From Alphaproteobacteria bacterium (GTDB taxonomy: Bacteria > Pseudomonadota > Alphaproteobacteria > Micavibrionales > UBA2020): a stretch of 10,542 nucleotides of DNA. The translations under genes were made by a program, and so were the position numbers. Numbering within the stretch: position 1 is the first letter of the stretch; each line of letters starts with the position of its first letter. The notes below the pieces were generated by a model that saw only the letters and a list, made by a program, of their open reading frames with translations, did not search any database and was not told the origin of the DNA. Positions 1-6,492 of this stretch are shown piece after piece. The DNA lies in contig JADYYV010000142.1 of assembly GCA_020853455.1 (NCBI GenBank), positions 1-10,542 of the forward strand, written 5' to 3'.

Positions 1-32
1 AAACCGGCAACGATCCGCTGAAGCCGGTCTGA
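1..32 (+). CDS. 3' end of an upstream gene (partial)
   Basis: An open frame enters from the left edge and ends with TGA at 30-32; the visible residues are TGNDPLKPV. The next start codon lies one base beyond this stop, the spacing expected inside a plus-strand operon with the next two small genes. Too little is visible to name the product. The frame is inferred only from this tight junction. Confidence 0.45.
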   Translation, partial: TGNDPLKPV

Positions 33-33
33 G

Positions 34-324
34 ATGGCTGCCCGGTCCAGCCGCCGCGACGATAAGCCTTTCATCCGCAAGGATGACGAGGTGTTCATCG
101 AAAGGGGCGCAGGGCAGGGCAACTGGAAGGTCGCCGATGTGCGGTATAAAAATCCCGCCGACGTGACGGACGACACGGTGTCGCTGCTGCTGGTGCGCGG
201 ACCTTGGCACATCAGGGCGGAATTCAACCGGGAAACCATGCGTCTCAAAACCACGGGGCCGGTCCACAAATTGACGCGCGACATCCGCGCACCCGAAACG
301 GCCAGGTTCAAGAAGAAGTTATAA
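34..324 (+). CDS. Hypothetical protein, 96 aa, sharing a module with the next gene
   Basis: I do not recognise this family. The 96-residue product is basic, has no signal peptide or membrane segment, and is probably cytoplasmic. Its core (about residues 12-78) follows the pattern F-[IL]-[RK]-x-x-[DE]-x-[VI]-F-[IL], then W-[KQ]-[VI]-x-x-V, a hydrophobic strand ending in Arg, and FNxxTM at about 64-69. The same pattern recurs in the C-terminal half of the next protein, so the two look like products of an old duplication. The alternation of short hydrophobic stretches suggests a small beta-rich fold, which is inference. The start ATG lies 1 nt after the previous stop and the stop is 3 nt before the next start, so this is an operon. 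No strong Shine-Dalgarno is visible, consistent with translational coupling. Confidence 0.75.
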   Translation: MAARSSRRDDKPFIRKDDEVFIERGAGQGNWKVADVRYKNPADVTDDTVSLLLVRGPWHIRAEFNRETMRLKTTGPVHKLTRDIRAPETARFKKKL

Positions 325-327
325 TTT

Positions 328-849
328 ATGCTGCCAGGCGAAATCCCCTCATTCATTTTCCGCGGCGCCGTGCTGTCTGTCGATGGCGCGGAGCAGGTCG
401 TGAAGGATTTGTCGCTGGAACGCCCCGTGGTGAACGGGCGCATCGCGCGCGACGATGTGCTGTACCTGCGCTTCAAAAGCGGGCTGGAAATGGAATATGA
501 CGCAAAGCGCGTTGCCGAAATTCCCGGACGCATCCCCGATTTCCTGAAACCCGGCGAGAAGATATTCCTGCGCGAAACGCTGACCGATGCCTTTGCCAAG
601 GCCACCAACGGCGTCTGGCAGATCGACAGCGTATCCGCAAAGCAGGACGGCGGCATCAGGCTGGTGCTGAAACGCGCGGCCGACAGGCCGGACAAGCCCA
701 ACGCAACCGCCTTTATTTCCCGCACCTTCAACAGCGACACCATGTCGGCAGTGGGCCGGAGCGAGCCTGTGCCGGTGCAAGCGGGCCCGACCGAGGCGCC
801 GCGCGGCCCGATCATCGCGCCCCCGACGGCTGTGTTTAAACGCAAATAA
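328..849 (+). CDS. Hypothetical protein, 173 aa, possible two-module relative of the preceding gene
   Basis: Unrecognised protein with no signal peptide or membrane segment. Residues about 8-66 form one beta-rich-looking segment (FRGAVLSVDG, VLYLRFKSGLEMEY). Residues about 71-148 repeat the module of the preceding gene: DFLKPGEKIFL, then VWQIDSV, then RLVLKR, then FNSDTM followed by a PV pair. Residues about 145-173 are a Pro/Ala-rich, probably disordered tail ending KRK. It starts 3 nt after the preceding stop and is followed by 258 bp without an obvious conserved gene, so it is likely the last gene of this operon. Function is unknown; tandem related genes suggest partner or redundant proteins. 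The reading frame is supported by length, good codon use and the shared module. Confidence 0.78.
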   Translation: MLPGEIPSFIFRGAVLSVDGAEQVVKDLSLERPVVNGRIARDDVLYLRFKSGLEMEYDAKRVAEIPGRIPDFLKPGEKIFLRETLTDAFAKATNGVWQIDSVSAKQDGGIRLVLKRAADRPDKPNATAFISRTFNSDTMSAVGRSEPVPVQAGPTEAPRGPIIAPPTAVFKRK

Positions 850-917
850 CCAAAAACTGTCCGGATGGTCTGGAAGACTCGCTGGAGAAGGGTTTTCAGC
901 AGTTTCTGTATCAATTT

Positions 918-945
918 TCGACTCCTTTCATCATTTTCATACTAT
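918..945 (+). promoter_or_regulatory. Possible sigma70-type promoter before the glycosyltransferase operon
   Basis: TCGACT at 918-923 (4 of 6 matches to TTGACA) is followed after 16 bp by TACTAT at 940-945 (5 of 6 matches to TATAAT), in a locally AT-rich stretch. Transcription would start at about 951-953, right at the ATG of the possible small ORF at 953. The -35 match is only moderate. Confidence 0.35.
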
Positions 946-952
946 CGCAATT

Positions 953-1111
953 ATGGATAAAAGTCAAGAAATAAATGCGATATACGCAATTTTACAAACA
1001 CCTTCAAATGCTTGCCGCGACGAAAAAATTGATTTTACGGCGGCATTGTCGCAAAGTGACGGGGCAGGCGACCGCCTGTCTTTTCACCGCATCAATGGGG
1101 TGTTGCGATGA
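953..1111 (+). other. Possible 52-residue ORF or leader peptide ahead of the glycosyltransferase
   Basis: An ATG at 953 opens a 52-codon frame closed by TGA at 1109-1111, overlapping the ATG of the glycosyltransferase in an ATGA junction (1108-1111). The product begins MDKSQEINAIYAIL and ends SFHRINGVLR. It has no recognised domain, signal peptide or membrane segment. No Shine-Dalgarno precedes the ATG, but a possible promoter would place the transcript start almost at this codon, which would allow leaderless translation. For the ORF: the exact ATGA overlap. Against: an open frame of this length can arise by chance here, and the composition is AT-richer than true neighbours. Its start (MDKSQEI) also resembles residues 5-12 of the glycosyltransferase (TDKSQPEI), which may be coincidence. 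Confidence 0.25.
1063..1084 (+). terminator. Attenuator-like hairpin with short T run upstream of the glycosyltransferase
   Basis: GGCAGGC at 1063-1069 pairs with GCCTGTC at 1074-1080 (one G-T pair) around a GACC loop and is followed directly by TTTT at 1081-1084. The T run is short, so termination would be partial at best. It lies 24 nt before the glycosyltransferase start and inside the possible small ORF, so ribosomes reading that ORF would melt it. Confidence 0.35.
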
Positions 1112-2040
1112 CTGCCGCGACCGACAAAAGCCAGCCTGAAATCGCCATCGTCCTGCCGTGCTATAACGAGGCGCTGACAATCGTGCCCGTGATACAGCAG
1201 ATGCGCGCCGCGATGCCGGGCGCCCGTATCATCGTGTTCGACAACAATTCCAAAGACGGCTCCGGCGATCTCGCGCGGAAAGAGGGCGTCGAGGTGCGCG
1301 AAGTGAAGCTGCAGGGCAAGGGCAACGTCGTCCACCGCATGTTCGCCGATATCGACGCCGATGTTTATTTGATGCTGGACGCAGATACAACCTATGATCC
1401 CGCAACCGCGCCGCTGCTGGTCGATGCGATTTTGAACGGGCATAACGATATGGCCTGCGGCGTGCGCAAGGGCAAGGATGAATCCTTTCCGCCCGGCCAT
1501 AAACTGGGTAACCGCATGTTCAACCTGATCGTGGCGGGGCTGTTCGGACGGGGGATGCAGGATATTTTCTCCGGCTACCGCGCCTTTTCGCGCCGCTTCG
1601 CAAAATCGTTTCCTGCGCATAGCGCGGGTTTTGAAATCGAAACCGAAATGAGCGTCTTTACGCTGGAACAGCGTTTGCCCTTCATCGAAATTCCGTCGCC
1701 CTATGGCGAGCGCCCCGAGGGTTCGTTCAGCAAGCTGCGCACTTTCCGCGACGGTTTCCGCATCCTGTTCACGATTGCGCTGCTGTACAAGGATATGCGC
1801 CCGATGATGTTCTTCGGGTTGATTTCGTTCTTTCTGACGCTGCTGTCGCTGTGCCTTGGCGTTCCGGTCATTCTTGAATATCTCGATACCGGATTGGTGA
1901 CGCGGCAGCCGACCGCGATTTTGGCCAGCGCCATCGGCACGCTGGCGACGCTGCTGTTTGTCGCGGGTTTGGTCCTGAACGGCGTGGCGCGCTCTTACCG
2001 CGAGGCGCGGCATTTATGCTATTTGAACGTCAGGCGCTAA
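1108..2040 (+). CDS. Family 2 glycosyltransferase, polyprenyl-phosphate sugar transferase-like, membrane anchored
   Basis: A 310-residue GT-A fold enzyme that likely transfers a sugar from a nucleotide donor to a polyprenyl phosphate or a cell-surface glycan at the inner face of the cytoplasmic membrane. The family 2 marks are present: IAIVLPCYNEA (about 12-22), a nucleotide-binding stretch around VFDNNSKDGS (43-52), the DxD metal site as LDADTTYDP (90-98, D91 and D93), and SGYRAFSRR (155-163), a conserved feature of DPM1/DPMS-like enzymes. Two membrane helices follow at about 233-257 and 268-292, typical of GtrB/DPM1-like proteins that pair with a GtrA flippase. The downstream gene is exactly such a partner and overlaps by 25 nt. 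Start ATG 1108 is preceded by GGGG at 1097-1100, an acceptable ribosome site. The precise sugar and acceptor cannot be read from sequence. Confidence is high for family, low for substrate. Confidence 0.92.
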   Translation: MTAATDKSQPEIAIVLPCYNEALTIVPVIQQMRAAMPGARIIVFDNNSKDGSGDLARKEGVEVREVKLQGKGNVVHRMFADIDADVYLMLDADTTYDPATAPLLVDAILNGHNDMACGVRKGKDESFPPGHKLGNRMFNLIVAGLFGRGMQDIFSGYRAFSRRFAKSFPAHSAGFEIETEMSVFTLEQRLPFIEIPSPYGERPEGSFSKLRTFRDGFRILFTIALLYKDMRPMMFFGLISFFLTLLSLCLGVPVILEYLDTGLVTRQPTAILASAIGTLATLLFVAGLVLNGVARSYREARHLCYLNVRR

Positions 2041-2465
2041 GCCTTATCAACCGCATCCCGCTGCTGCGGCGGCTGGGGCCCAGTTTCCTGCGCTACCTGC
2101 TGGTGGGCGGGCTGGGGTTTCTGGTCGATGCGGGGCTGCTGGAACTGTTTATTTTCCTCGGTCTGTCGGTTTATGCCGCGCGCGGGTTTTCGATGACGCT
2201 GGCGATTGGCGCGACATACCTGCTGCATAAAAACTTCACCTTCACCGATGCGGCAAAGCCCGCGAAAACGTCGGCGCAGGCGGCGGGGTTTGTGGCCTGC
2301 CAGCTGTTCGCCGCCGCGATCAATTACGGCGTGTTCTGCCTGCTGCTGGCGGCGCTGCCCGGCGGATTCATCGCGCGCATGTTTTCGCTCTGCTGCGGCG
2401 TGGGGGCGGGGCTGGCGGTCAATTTCGTGCTGCTGCGCTTTTTCGTCTTCCCGCGCGGGAAATAA
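2016..2465 (+). CDS. GtrA-like membrane protein (putative lipid-linked sugar flippase)
   Basis: A 149-residue integral membrane protein of the GtrA/DPMS family. It has four hydrophobic helices at about 25-47, 52-71, 88-112 and 120-143. Family marks are the N-terminal RYLLVGGLGFLVD (26-38) and the paired N-F-x-x-x-x-x-F type motifs after helices 2 and 4, seen as YLLHKNFTF (68-76) and NFVLLRFFVF (136-145). Members are thought to move polyprenyl-phosphate-linked sugars across the cytoplasmic membrane or to assist the partner glycosyltransferase. Its ATG lies inside the end of that glycosyltransferase gene (25-nt overlap, different frame), with GAGG at 2002-2005 as a distant ribosome site, so the two are probably co-translated. 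The stop TAA (2463-2465) abuts the stop of convergent mutS with no base between. Confidence 0.9.
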   Translation: MLFERQALSLINRIPLLRRLGPSFLRYLLVGGLGFLVDAGLLELFIFLGLSVYAARGFSMTLAIGATYLLHKNFTFTDAAKPAKTSAQAAGFVACQLFAAAINYGVFCLLLAALPGGFIARMFSLCCGVGAGLAVNFVLLRFFVFPRGK

Positions 2466-5168
2466 TCACTTCTTGTCCGACAGTTTTTCCTTCAGCGCGT
2501 AAAGCGCATCCAGCGCCTCGCGCGGCGTCAGGTTGTCGGGGTTGATGGCGCGCAGGGCTTCCTCGGCGGCGGAAGGTTTCGCGGGCGCTGCCTTCGGCAC
2601 GACGCTGAACAGCGGCAGTTCCGCGCCGATATTTTTCGATGTCTTGCCGTCTTTCGGGTTTTCGAGGTTTTTCAGCACTTCCTCCGCACGTTCGATCACG
2701 GCGGGCGGCAAGCCTGCCAGTTTCGCGACATGGATACCGTAGGAACGGTCGGCGGTGCCGGGGGCGACTTCATGCAGGAAAATGATGCTGTCTTTCCATT
2801 CCTTCACTTTCATCGTGAAGCAGGCAAGATTTTTCAGTTTTTCGGTCAGCGTCGTCAGTTCGTGGTAATGCGTGGCGAACAGCGCGCGCGATTTATTCGC
2901 TTCGTGCAAATATTCAAGGCAGGCCCAGGCGATGGAAAGGCCGTCAAACGTCGCCGTGCCGCGCCCGATTTCATCGAGGATCACAAGCGAGCGCGATGAC
3001 GACTGGTTCAGGATCGTCGCGGTTTCGACCATTTCAACCATAAACGTCGAACGCCCGCGCGCCAGATCGTCCGCAGCCCCAACGCGGCTGTAAAGGCGAT
3101 CAACGACGCCGATATGCGCGGAGGTCGCGGGAACATATGCGCCGATCTGCGCCAGCAGCGCGATCAGCGCGTTCTGACGCAGGAAGGTCGATTTACCCGC
3201 CATGTTCGGGCCGGTCAGCAGCCACAGGCGCGACGCATCGGCCAGCGTGCAGTCATTCGCGATGAAATCGGCGTTCTGGCGTTTCAGCGCGAATTCGACG
3301 ACGGGATGGCGGCCGCCTTTAATATCAAACGCCAGCGTTTCATCGACCAGCGGGCGCACGCAGTTGTTGCGGGACGCGTATTCGGCCAGCGCGGAGGCGA
3401 CATCGATGGCGGCCAGCGCGTTGGCGGTGCGGGCGATGATTTCCGCCTGTCCCATGACTTCTTTTGTCAGCGCCGCGAAAAGTTCCAGCTCGAGCGCAAG
3501 GGATTTTTCGGCGGCTTCGGAAATCTTGCGCTCCAGCTCCGACAATTCAACCGTCGTGAAACGGGCGGCGTTCGCCATCGTCTGGCGGTGAATGAAGCGC
3601 GCGGTATCGGCGAACAGTTTGTCGCCGTTCGCGGTCGTGACTTCGATGAAATAGCCGATGACATTGTTGTGCTTGATCTTCAGCGTGTTCACGCCCGTCG
3701 CCTGCACATATTCGGCCTGCAGGCGCGCGATATGCTGGCGGCTGTCGTCACGCAATACGCGGAGTTCATCAAGGCGCGGGGAATAGCCATGCGCGATAAA
3801 TCCGCCGTCGCGGGCAAGCACCGGTAAATCCTGCGCCAGCGCGCGTTCCAACTGGTCGATCAGCGGATGGTGCGAACCCCAGAGTTTCAAAATGTCGAGC
3901 GCGTCGGTCAGGCCTGCGGGCAGGGCGCTGCCGCTTTTGTGGATGACATGGAACAGCTGCACCGTTTTGCCAAGCGTATCGCGTATGGCGGCCAGATCGC
4001 GCGGGCCGCCGCGGTCAAGGCTGAGGCGGGCAAGCGAGCGTTCGATATCGGCGCAGCCCTGCAAAAAACCGCGCACATCGGCGCGCAGATCGGACAGTTT
4101 GAAAAAATGCGTGACCATATCACGCCGGCGGTCGATTTCGGCGGGGATCGTCAGCGGCATGGCCAGATGTTTTGCCAGCAGGCGCGCGCCGGCACCCGTA
4201 ATCGTGCGGTCGATGGTGTGCAGCAGGCTGCCCGCGCGTTCGCCCGTCATCGTCGATGTCAGTTCAAGGTGGCGGCGCGTCGCGGCGTCGATTTCCATCA
4301 CCGAACCCAGCGCCAGCTGACGCGGGGCGGAGAGGCGCGGGAATTTGCCCTTTTGCGTCAGTTCGACGTAATCGATCAGCGCGCCCGCCGCCGCGATTTC
4401 CGCGCGGCTGAAACCGCCGAAGCTTTCGAGCGTGGAGACGCCGAACATCTGCTCCAGCCGGCGGCGCGCGTTTTCGGCATCGAAGCGCGAACCGGGCTGC
4501 ACGGTCAGCTTGTTGCGCACATCGGCGAAAACCTCGAAATGGTTTTCGTTTTGCGTCATTTTTTCCGGCACAAGAATTTCATTCGCGCCGACACGGCCCA
4601 AAGTCGCGCCGAGGTCGCGCGGCAGCACGGGCTGCAGCGTGAAATCGCCGGTCGACAGGTCAAGCCACGCCATGCCGATCGCGCCCGCAATTTCGGCCAG
4701 CGCCGCAAGGTAATTGTTCGCGTTTTTTTCCAACAGCGTGTCTTCGGTCAGCGTGCCGGCGGTGACGACGCGCGTGACGTCGCGGCGCACGAGCGCCTTG
4801 TATCCGCCGCGCTGTTTTGCTTCCGCGGGCGTTTCGACCTGTTCGCAGATCGCGACTTTGTGGCCGAGCTTGATGAGGCGGGCGAGATAGGCTTCATGCG
4901 CATGCCACGGCACGCCGCACATCGGGATTTCGCCGCCGTTATGCGCGCCGCGTTTTGTCAGCGTGATGTCGAGCGCAGCTGCCGCCGTAATCGCGTCATC
5001 GAAAAACAATTCAAAAAAATCGCCCATGCGGTAAAACAGCAGGCAGTCTTTGTGCTGTTCTTTTACGGCGTGATATTGCGCCATCATGGGTGTGGCTGCG
5101 GCCGCCGCGGGCGCGGGGGCGGTTTCGGGCGTTTCGGTCGCCGGAATTTCACGGGGGGCATTTTGCAT
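2466..5168 (-). CDS. mutS: DNA mismatch repair protein MutS
   Basis: MutS recognises base mismatches and small loops after replication and recruits MutL in an ATP-dependent way. The 900-residue product is full length (E. coli MutS has 853). Visible landmarks are the mismatch-reading motif GDFFELF with Phe51-x-Glu53, the Walker A motif GPNMAGKST (653-661), the loop RSTFMVEM (706-713), Walker B VILDEIGRGT (729-738, D732-E733) and the ATHYHEL switch (765-771). The C-terminal helix NPDNLTPREALDALY (from about 876) belongs to the MutS C-terminal oligomerisation segment. The first 28 residues are Ala/Pro/Thr-rich and probably disordered. I chose ATG at 5168; a TTG at 5174 is in frame, and neither has a clear Shine-Dalgarno. 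A TAGAAT box (minus strand, 5191-5186) could be a -10 element, leaving a very short leader. Translation from Met28/29, just before AQYHAVK, is also possible. Confidence 0.97.
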   Translation of the reverse strand: MQNAPREIPATETPETAPAPAAAAATPMMAQYHAVKEQHKDCLLFYRMGDFFELFFDDAITAAAALDITLTKRGAHNGGEIPMCGVPWHAHEAYLARLIKLGHKVAICEQVETPAEAKQRGGYKALVRRDVTRVVTAGTLTEDTLLEKNANNYLAALAEIAGAIGMAWLDLSTGDFTLQPVLPRDLGATLGRVGANEILVPEKMTQNENHFEVFADVRNKLTVQPGSRFDAENARRRLEQMFGVSTLESFGGFSRAEIAAAGALIDYVELTQKGKFPRLSAPRQLALGSVMEIDAATRRHLELTSTMTGERAGSLLHTIDRTITGAGARLLAKHLAMPLTIPAEIDRRRDMVTHFFKLSDLRADVRGFLQGCADIERSLARLSLDRGGPRDLAAIRDTLGKTVQLFHVIHKSGSALPAGLTDALDILKLWGSHHPLIDQLERALAQDLPVLARDGGFIAHGYSPRLDELRVLRDDSRQHIARLQAEYVQATGVNTLKIKHNNVIGYFIEVTTANGDKLFADTARFIHRQTMANAARFTTVELSELERKISEAAEKSLALELELFAALTKEVMGQAEIIARTANALAAIDVASALAEYASRNNCVRPLVDETLAFDIKGGRHPVVEFALKRQNADFIANDCTLADASRLWLLTGPNMAGKSTFLRQNALIALLAQIGAYVPATSAHIGVVDRLYSRVGAADDLARGRSTFMVEMVETATILNQSSSRSLVILDEIGRGTATFDGLSIAWACLEYLHEANKSRALFATHYHELTTLTEKLKNLACFTMKVKEWKDSIIFLHEVAPGTADRSYGIHVAKLAGLPPAVIERAEEVLKNLENPKDGKTSKNIGAELPLFSVVPKAAPAKPSAAEEALRAINPDNLTPREALDALYALKEKLSDKK

Positions 5169-5241
5169 AGACAATTTTTAAAGGGATTCTAGGCCCTGCG
5201 CAATAGGCTGAAATCGCAAGGAATTATCACCTTCTAAGTCC

Positions 5242-5269
5242 TTGACTTGTCACAACTTGGCCGTATTAT
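5242..5269 (+). promoter_or_regulatory. Sigma70-type promoter with internal dyads
   Basis: TTGACT at 5242-5247 and TATTAT at 5264-5269 are separated by 16 bp, each with 5 of 6 matches to consensus. Predicted transcription start is about 5276, giving a leader of roughly 34 nt before the ATG at 5310. Two small dyads overlap it: AAGTC-CTT-GACTT at 5236-5248 and TTGT-C-ACAA at 5247-5255. They could be operator sites. Confidence 0.7.
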
Positions 5270-5309
5270 GGGCTCCCGTTTTAACGCCAATTTATAAAAA
5301 GAGGGTTCT

Positions 5310-5759
5310 ATGTCCGACGAAAACAAAAACCATCAACGCGCTGAAAAAACCACCACCTATCTGGCGGGCGCAGGCACGCTCTCGACCGGTCTCTGGGCGC
5401 TTGGCATGACGCTGACATTCCCGATCGTTTCCGTCGTCGGCATCGCGGGTCTGGCGTATTACGCGACCACAGAAAAAGGCCGCAATAACTTCCAGAAACT
5501 GGGCGACCAGTTGGTGAATCTCGGCCAGGACCTTGTTTCGCACATCTCCGAAGATTTCGGCCGCGTGAAAAACTGGTGGAACGCGCGCAAAGAGCGCAAA
5601 GCCGCCGAGAAAAAAGAGTCGATCGAACGCGCGAACAGCACGTTCAAAAACGCATCGGTCGAGCCCGGTTTCAACAACGCGGCGAAGCCCGAAGTTGTGG
5701 CAGCGCCCGCGATCGAAGCGCCGAAACCGGCACCCGTGCCGCCCGCGCCGAAGCCGTAA
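5310..5759 (+). CDS. Small membrane protein with Pro/Ala-rich tail (paralogue A)
   Basis: Unrecognised 149-residue protein. Residues 1-16 are polar; about 17-52 are hydrophobic and could span the membrane once, or twice as a hairpin broken around TFP (36-38). Next is a charged amphipathic stretch (58-110) with LGQDLVSHISEDFGRVKNWW and a Lys/Glu-rich helix. The tail (about 120-149) carries FNNAA and ends in repeated KPAP/PAPKP units, probably disordered. The ribosome site AGAGGG (5300-5305) lies 4 nt before ATG 5310. It has its own promoter and a downstream hairpin, so it is a single-gene unit divergent from mutS. The next plus-strand gene has the same order of parts and matching motifs, pointing to duplication. 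No enzymatic motif is visible; a structural or envelope-associated role would be a guess. Confidence 0.82.
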   Translation: MSDENKNHQRAEKTTTYLAGAGTLSTGLWALGMTLTFPIVSVVGIAGLAYYATTEKGRNNFQKLGDQLVNLGQDLVSHISEDFGRVKNWWNARKERKAAEKKESIERANSTFKNASVEPGFNNAAKPEVVAAPAIEAPKPAPVPPAPKP

Positions 5760-5786
5760 AAACACAAGAATCGATCGTTTGATTCG

Positions 5787-5823
5787 AATGCTGGAAGTGG
5801 GTATTTTGCTCACTTTCAGCATT
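5787..5823 (+). terminator. Hairpin, probable terminator of the first small membrane protein gene
   Basis: AATGCTGGAAGTG at 5787-5799 pairs with CACTTTCAGCATT at 5811-5823 through 13 bp with one G-T pair and an 11-nt T-rich loop. The sequence after it (TGTGTTACTATT) is only moderately T-rich, so it is a plausible but not textbook intrinsic terminator, 27 nt beyond the stop codon. Confidence 0.6.
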
Positions 5824-5896
5824 TGTGTTACTATTGCACCCCATACATTAAAGCATTGATATTAATAATAAATATGGCTTAACGCCGTCCACAAAA

Positions 5897-5925
5897 TTGA
5901 CATATTTGCCTTTCCTTCCTAGACT
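5897..5925 (+). promoter_or_regulatory. Sigma70-type promoter for the second small membrane protein gene
   Basis: A perfect -35 TTGACA at 5897-5902 and TAGACT at 5920-5925 are separated by the ideal 17 bp. Predicted transcription start is about 5932, leaving a leader of about 50 nt. An AT-rich stretch (5845-5876) lies just upstream and could act as an UP element. Confidence 0.75.
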
Positions 5926-5981
5926 CGTATCAACCCTCCACAAGGCGGGCATGGATCAACAAACGAAAAGGCACAAGACTG

Positions 5982-6464
5982 ATGGCAGTTACCCCCGAGA
6001 CCCCCGAAACCGAAACCACCGGCAAGCTTGGCCGGCTTGGATCATACGCGCTACTTGGCGGCACCGCCGTCGCGTCATGGTTCGTGCTGCCCGTCGTGGC
6101 GGCGATTGTGACGGCAGCGCCGCTGCTGAGCGCCGTCGTGGCGATTGGCGGCGCGGCTGCAGTTGCCGCGAAAAAAGAGTGGCGTGAACCCGCGCTCGGC
6201 TTTTTCAAAAAAATCGGCGGCATGTTCGGCGACGCTCTGAAACAGGTGATCGGCGATTACCGCGGCGCGCGCGACTGGGCGAAGGAAAAGGCGGAAGAAC
6301 AGAAACTCGCGGTTCCCGCCAATGACGACGCTGCGCCGTCCACTCTGGGCGCAAAAGCATCGGCTGCCGATTTCAACGCATCGGCCGACCCTGCCGCATC
6401 GGTCAAGGTAACGGCGAAACCCGCGCCGAAACCCGCGCCGCTGCCCACGCAGCGCCTCGGCTAA
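5982..6464 (+). CDS. Small membrane protein with Pro/Ala-rich tail (paralogue B)
   Basis: Unrecognised 160-residue protein built like the preceding plus-strand gene. It has a polar Thr/Glu/Pro N-terminus (1-19), a hydrophobic region of one or two membrane helices (about 21-63), and an amphipathic stretch FFKKIGGMFGDALKQVIGDY (74-93) leading into a Lys/Glu-rich helix with DW at 98-99. The Ala-rich tail carries DFNASA (130-135) and KPAPKPAP (146-153). Position by position, G-D-x-L...I-x-x-D-[FY]...[KR]-[ND]-W...E...A, then FN and KPAP, match the neighbour. ATG 5982 is preceded by AAAAGG (5966-5971) at rather long spacing; no alternative in-frame start exists upstream. It has its own promoter and a strong terminator. 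Function unknown. Confidence 0.82.
   Translation: MAVTPETPETETTGKLGRLGSYALLGGTAVASWFVLPVVAAIVTAAPLLSAVVAIGGAAAVAAKKEWREPALGFFKKIGGMFGDALKQVIGDYRGARDWAKEKAEEQKLAVPANDDAAPSTLGAKASAADFNASADPAASVKVTAKPAPKPAPLPTQRLG
6417..6440 (+). repeat. Tandem 12-bp repeat coding for KPAP units
   Basis: AAACCCGCGCCG occurs twice in a row (6417-6428 and 6429-6440) and encodes KPAP-KPAP in the tail of the second small membrane protein. Exact copies suggest recent slippage. The preceding gene's tail has a similar but not identical KPAP-containing stretch. Confidence 0.8.
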
Positions 6465-6492
6465 ACCAACCAGCTTCTTGAACAAGGAAGAG

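Noticed and set aside
850..952. tRNA, small RNA or terminator in the gap after the second small gene
   Set aside because: No cloverleaf, strong hairpin with T run or conserved motif could be made out in this stretch.
1084..2013. 309-codon open frame antisense to the glycosyltransferase
   Set aside because: Opposite a clear GT2 gene, with a low-complexity Arg/Gln/His-rich translation and no recognisable motif; a codon-bias artefact.
3867..5192. 441-codon open frame on the plus strand, antisense to mutS, with further antisense frames at 3114-3827
   Set aside because: It lies wholly opposite a certain mutS gene; its product is Arg/Gln/His/Ala-rich without any domain, as expected from the complementary frame of a GC-rich gene with strong codon bias.
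5292..5822. 176-codon minus-strand frame opposite the first small membrane protein gene
   Set aside because: The plus strand has a good promoter, ribosome site, signal-like hydrophobic region and a paralogue next door; the minus frame is Arg-rich and has none.
5897..6187. Alternative plus frame MTYLPFLPRLV... overlapping the promoter and start of the second small membrane protein gene
   Set aside because: Its start lies on the -35 box of a strong promoter and its later translation is Arg/Trp-rich, typical of a shifted frame.
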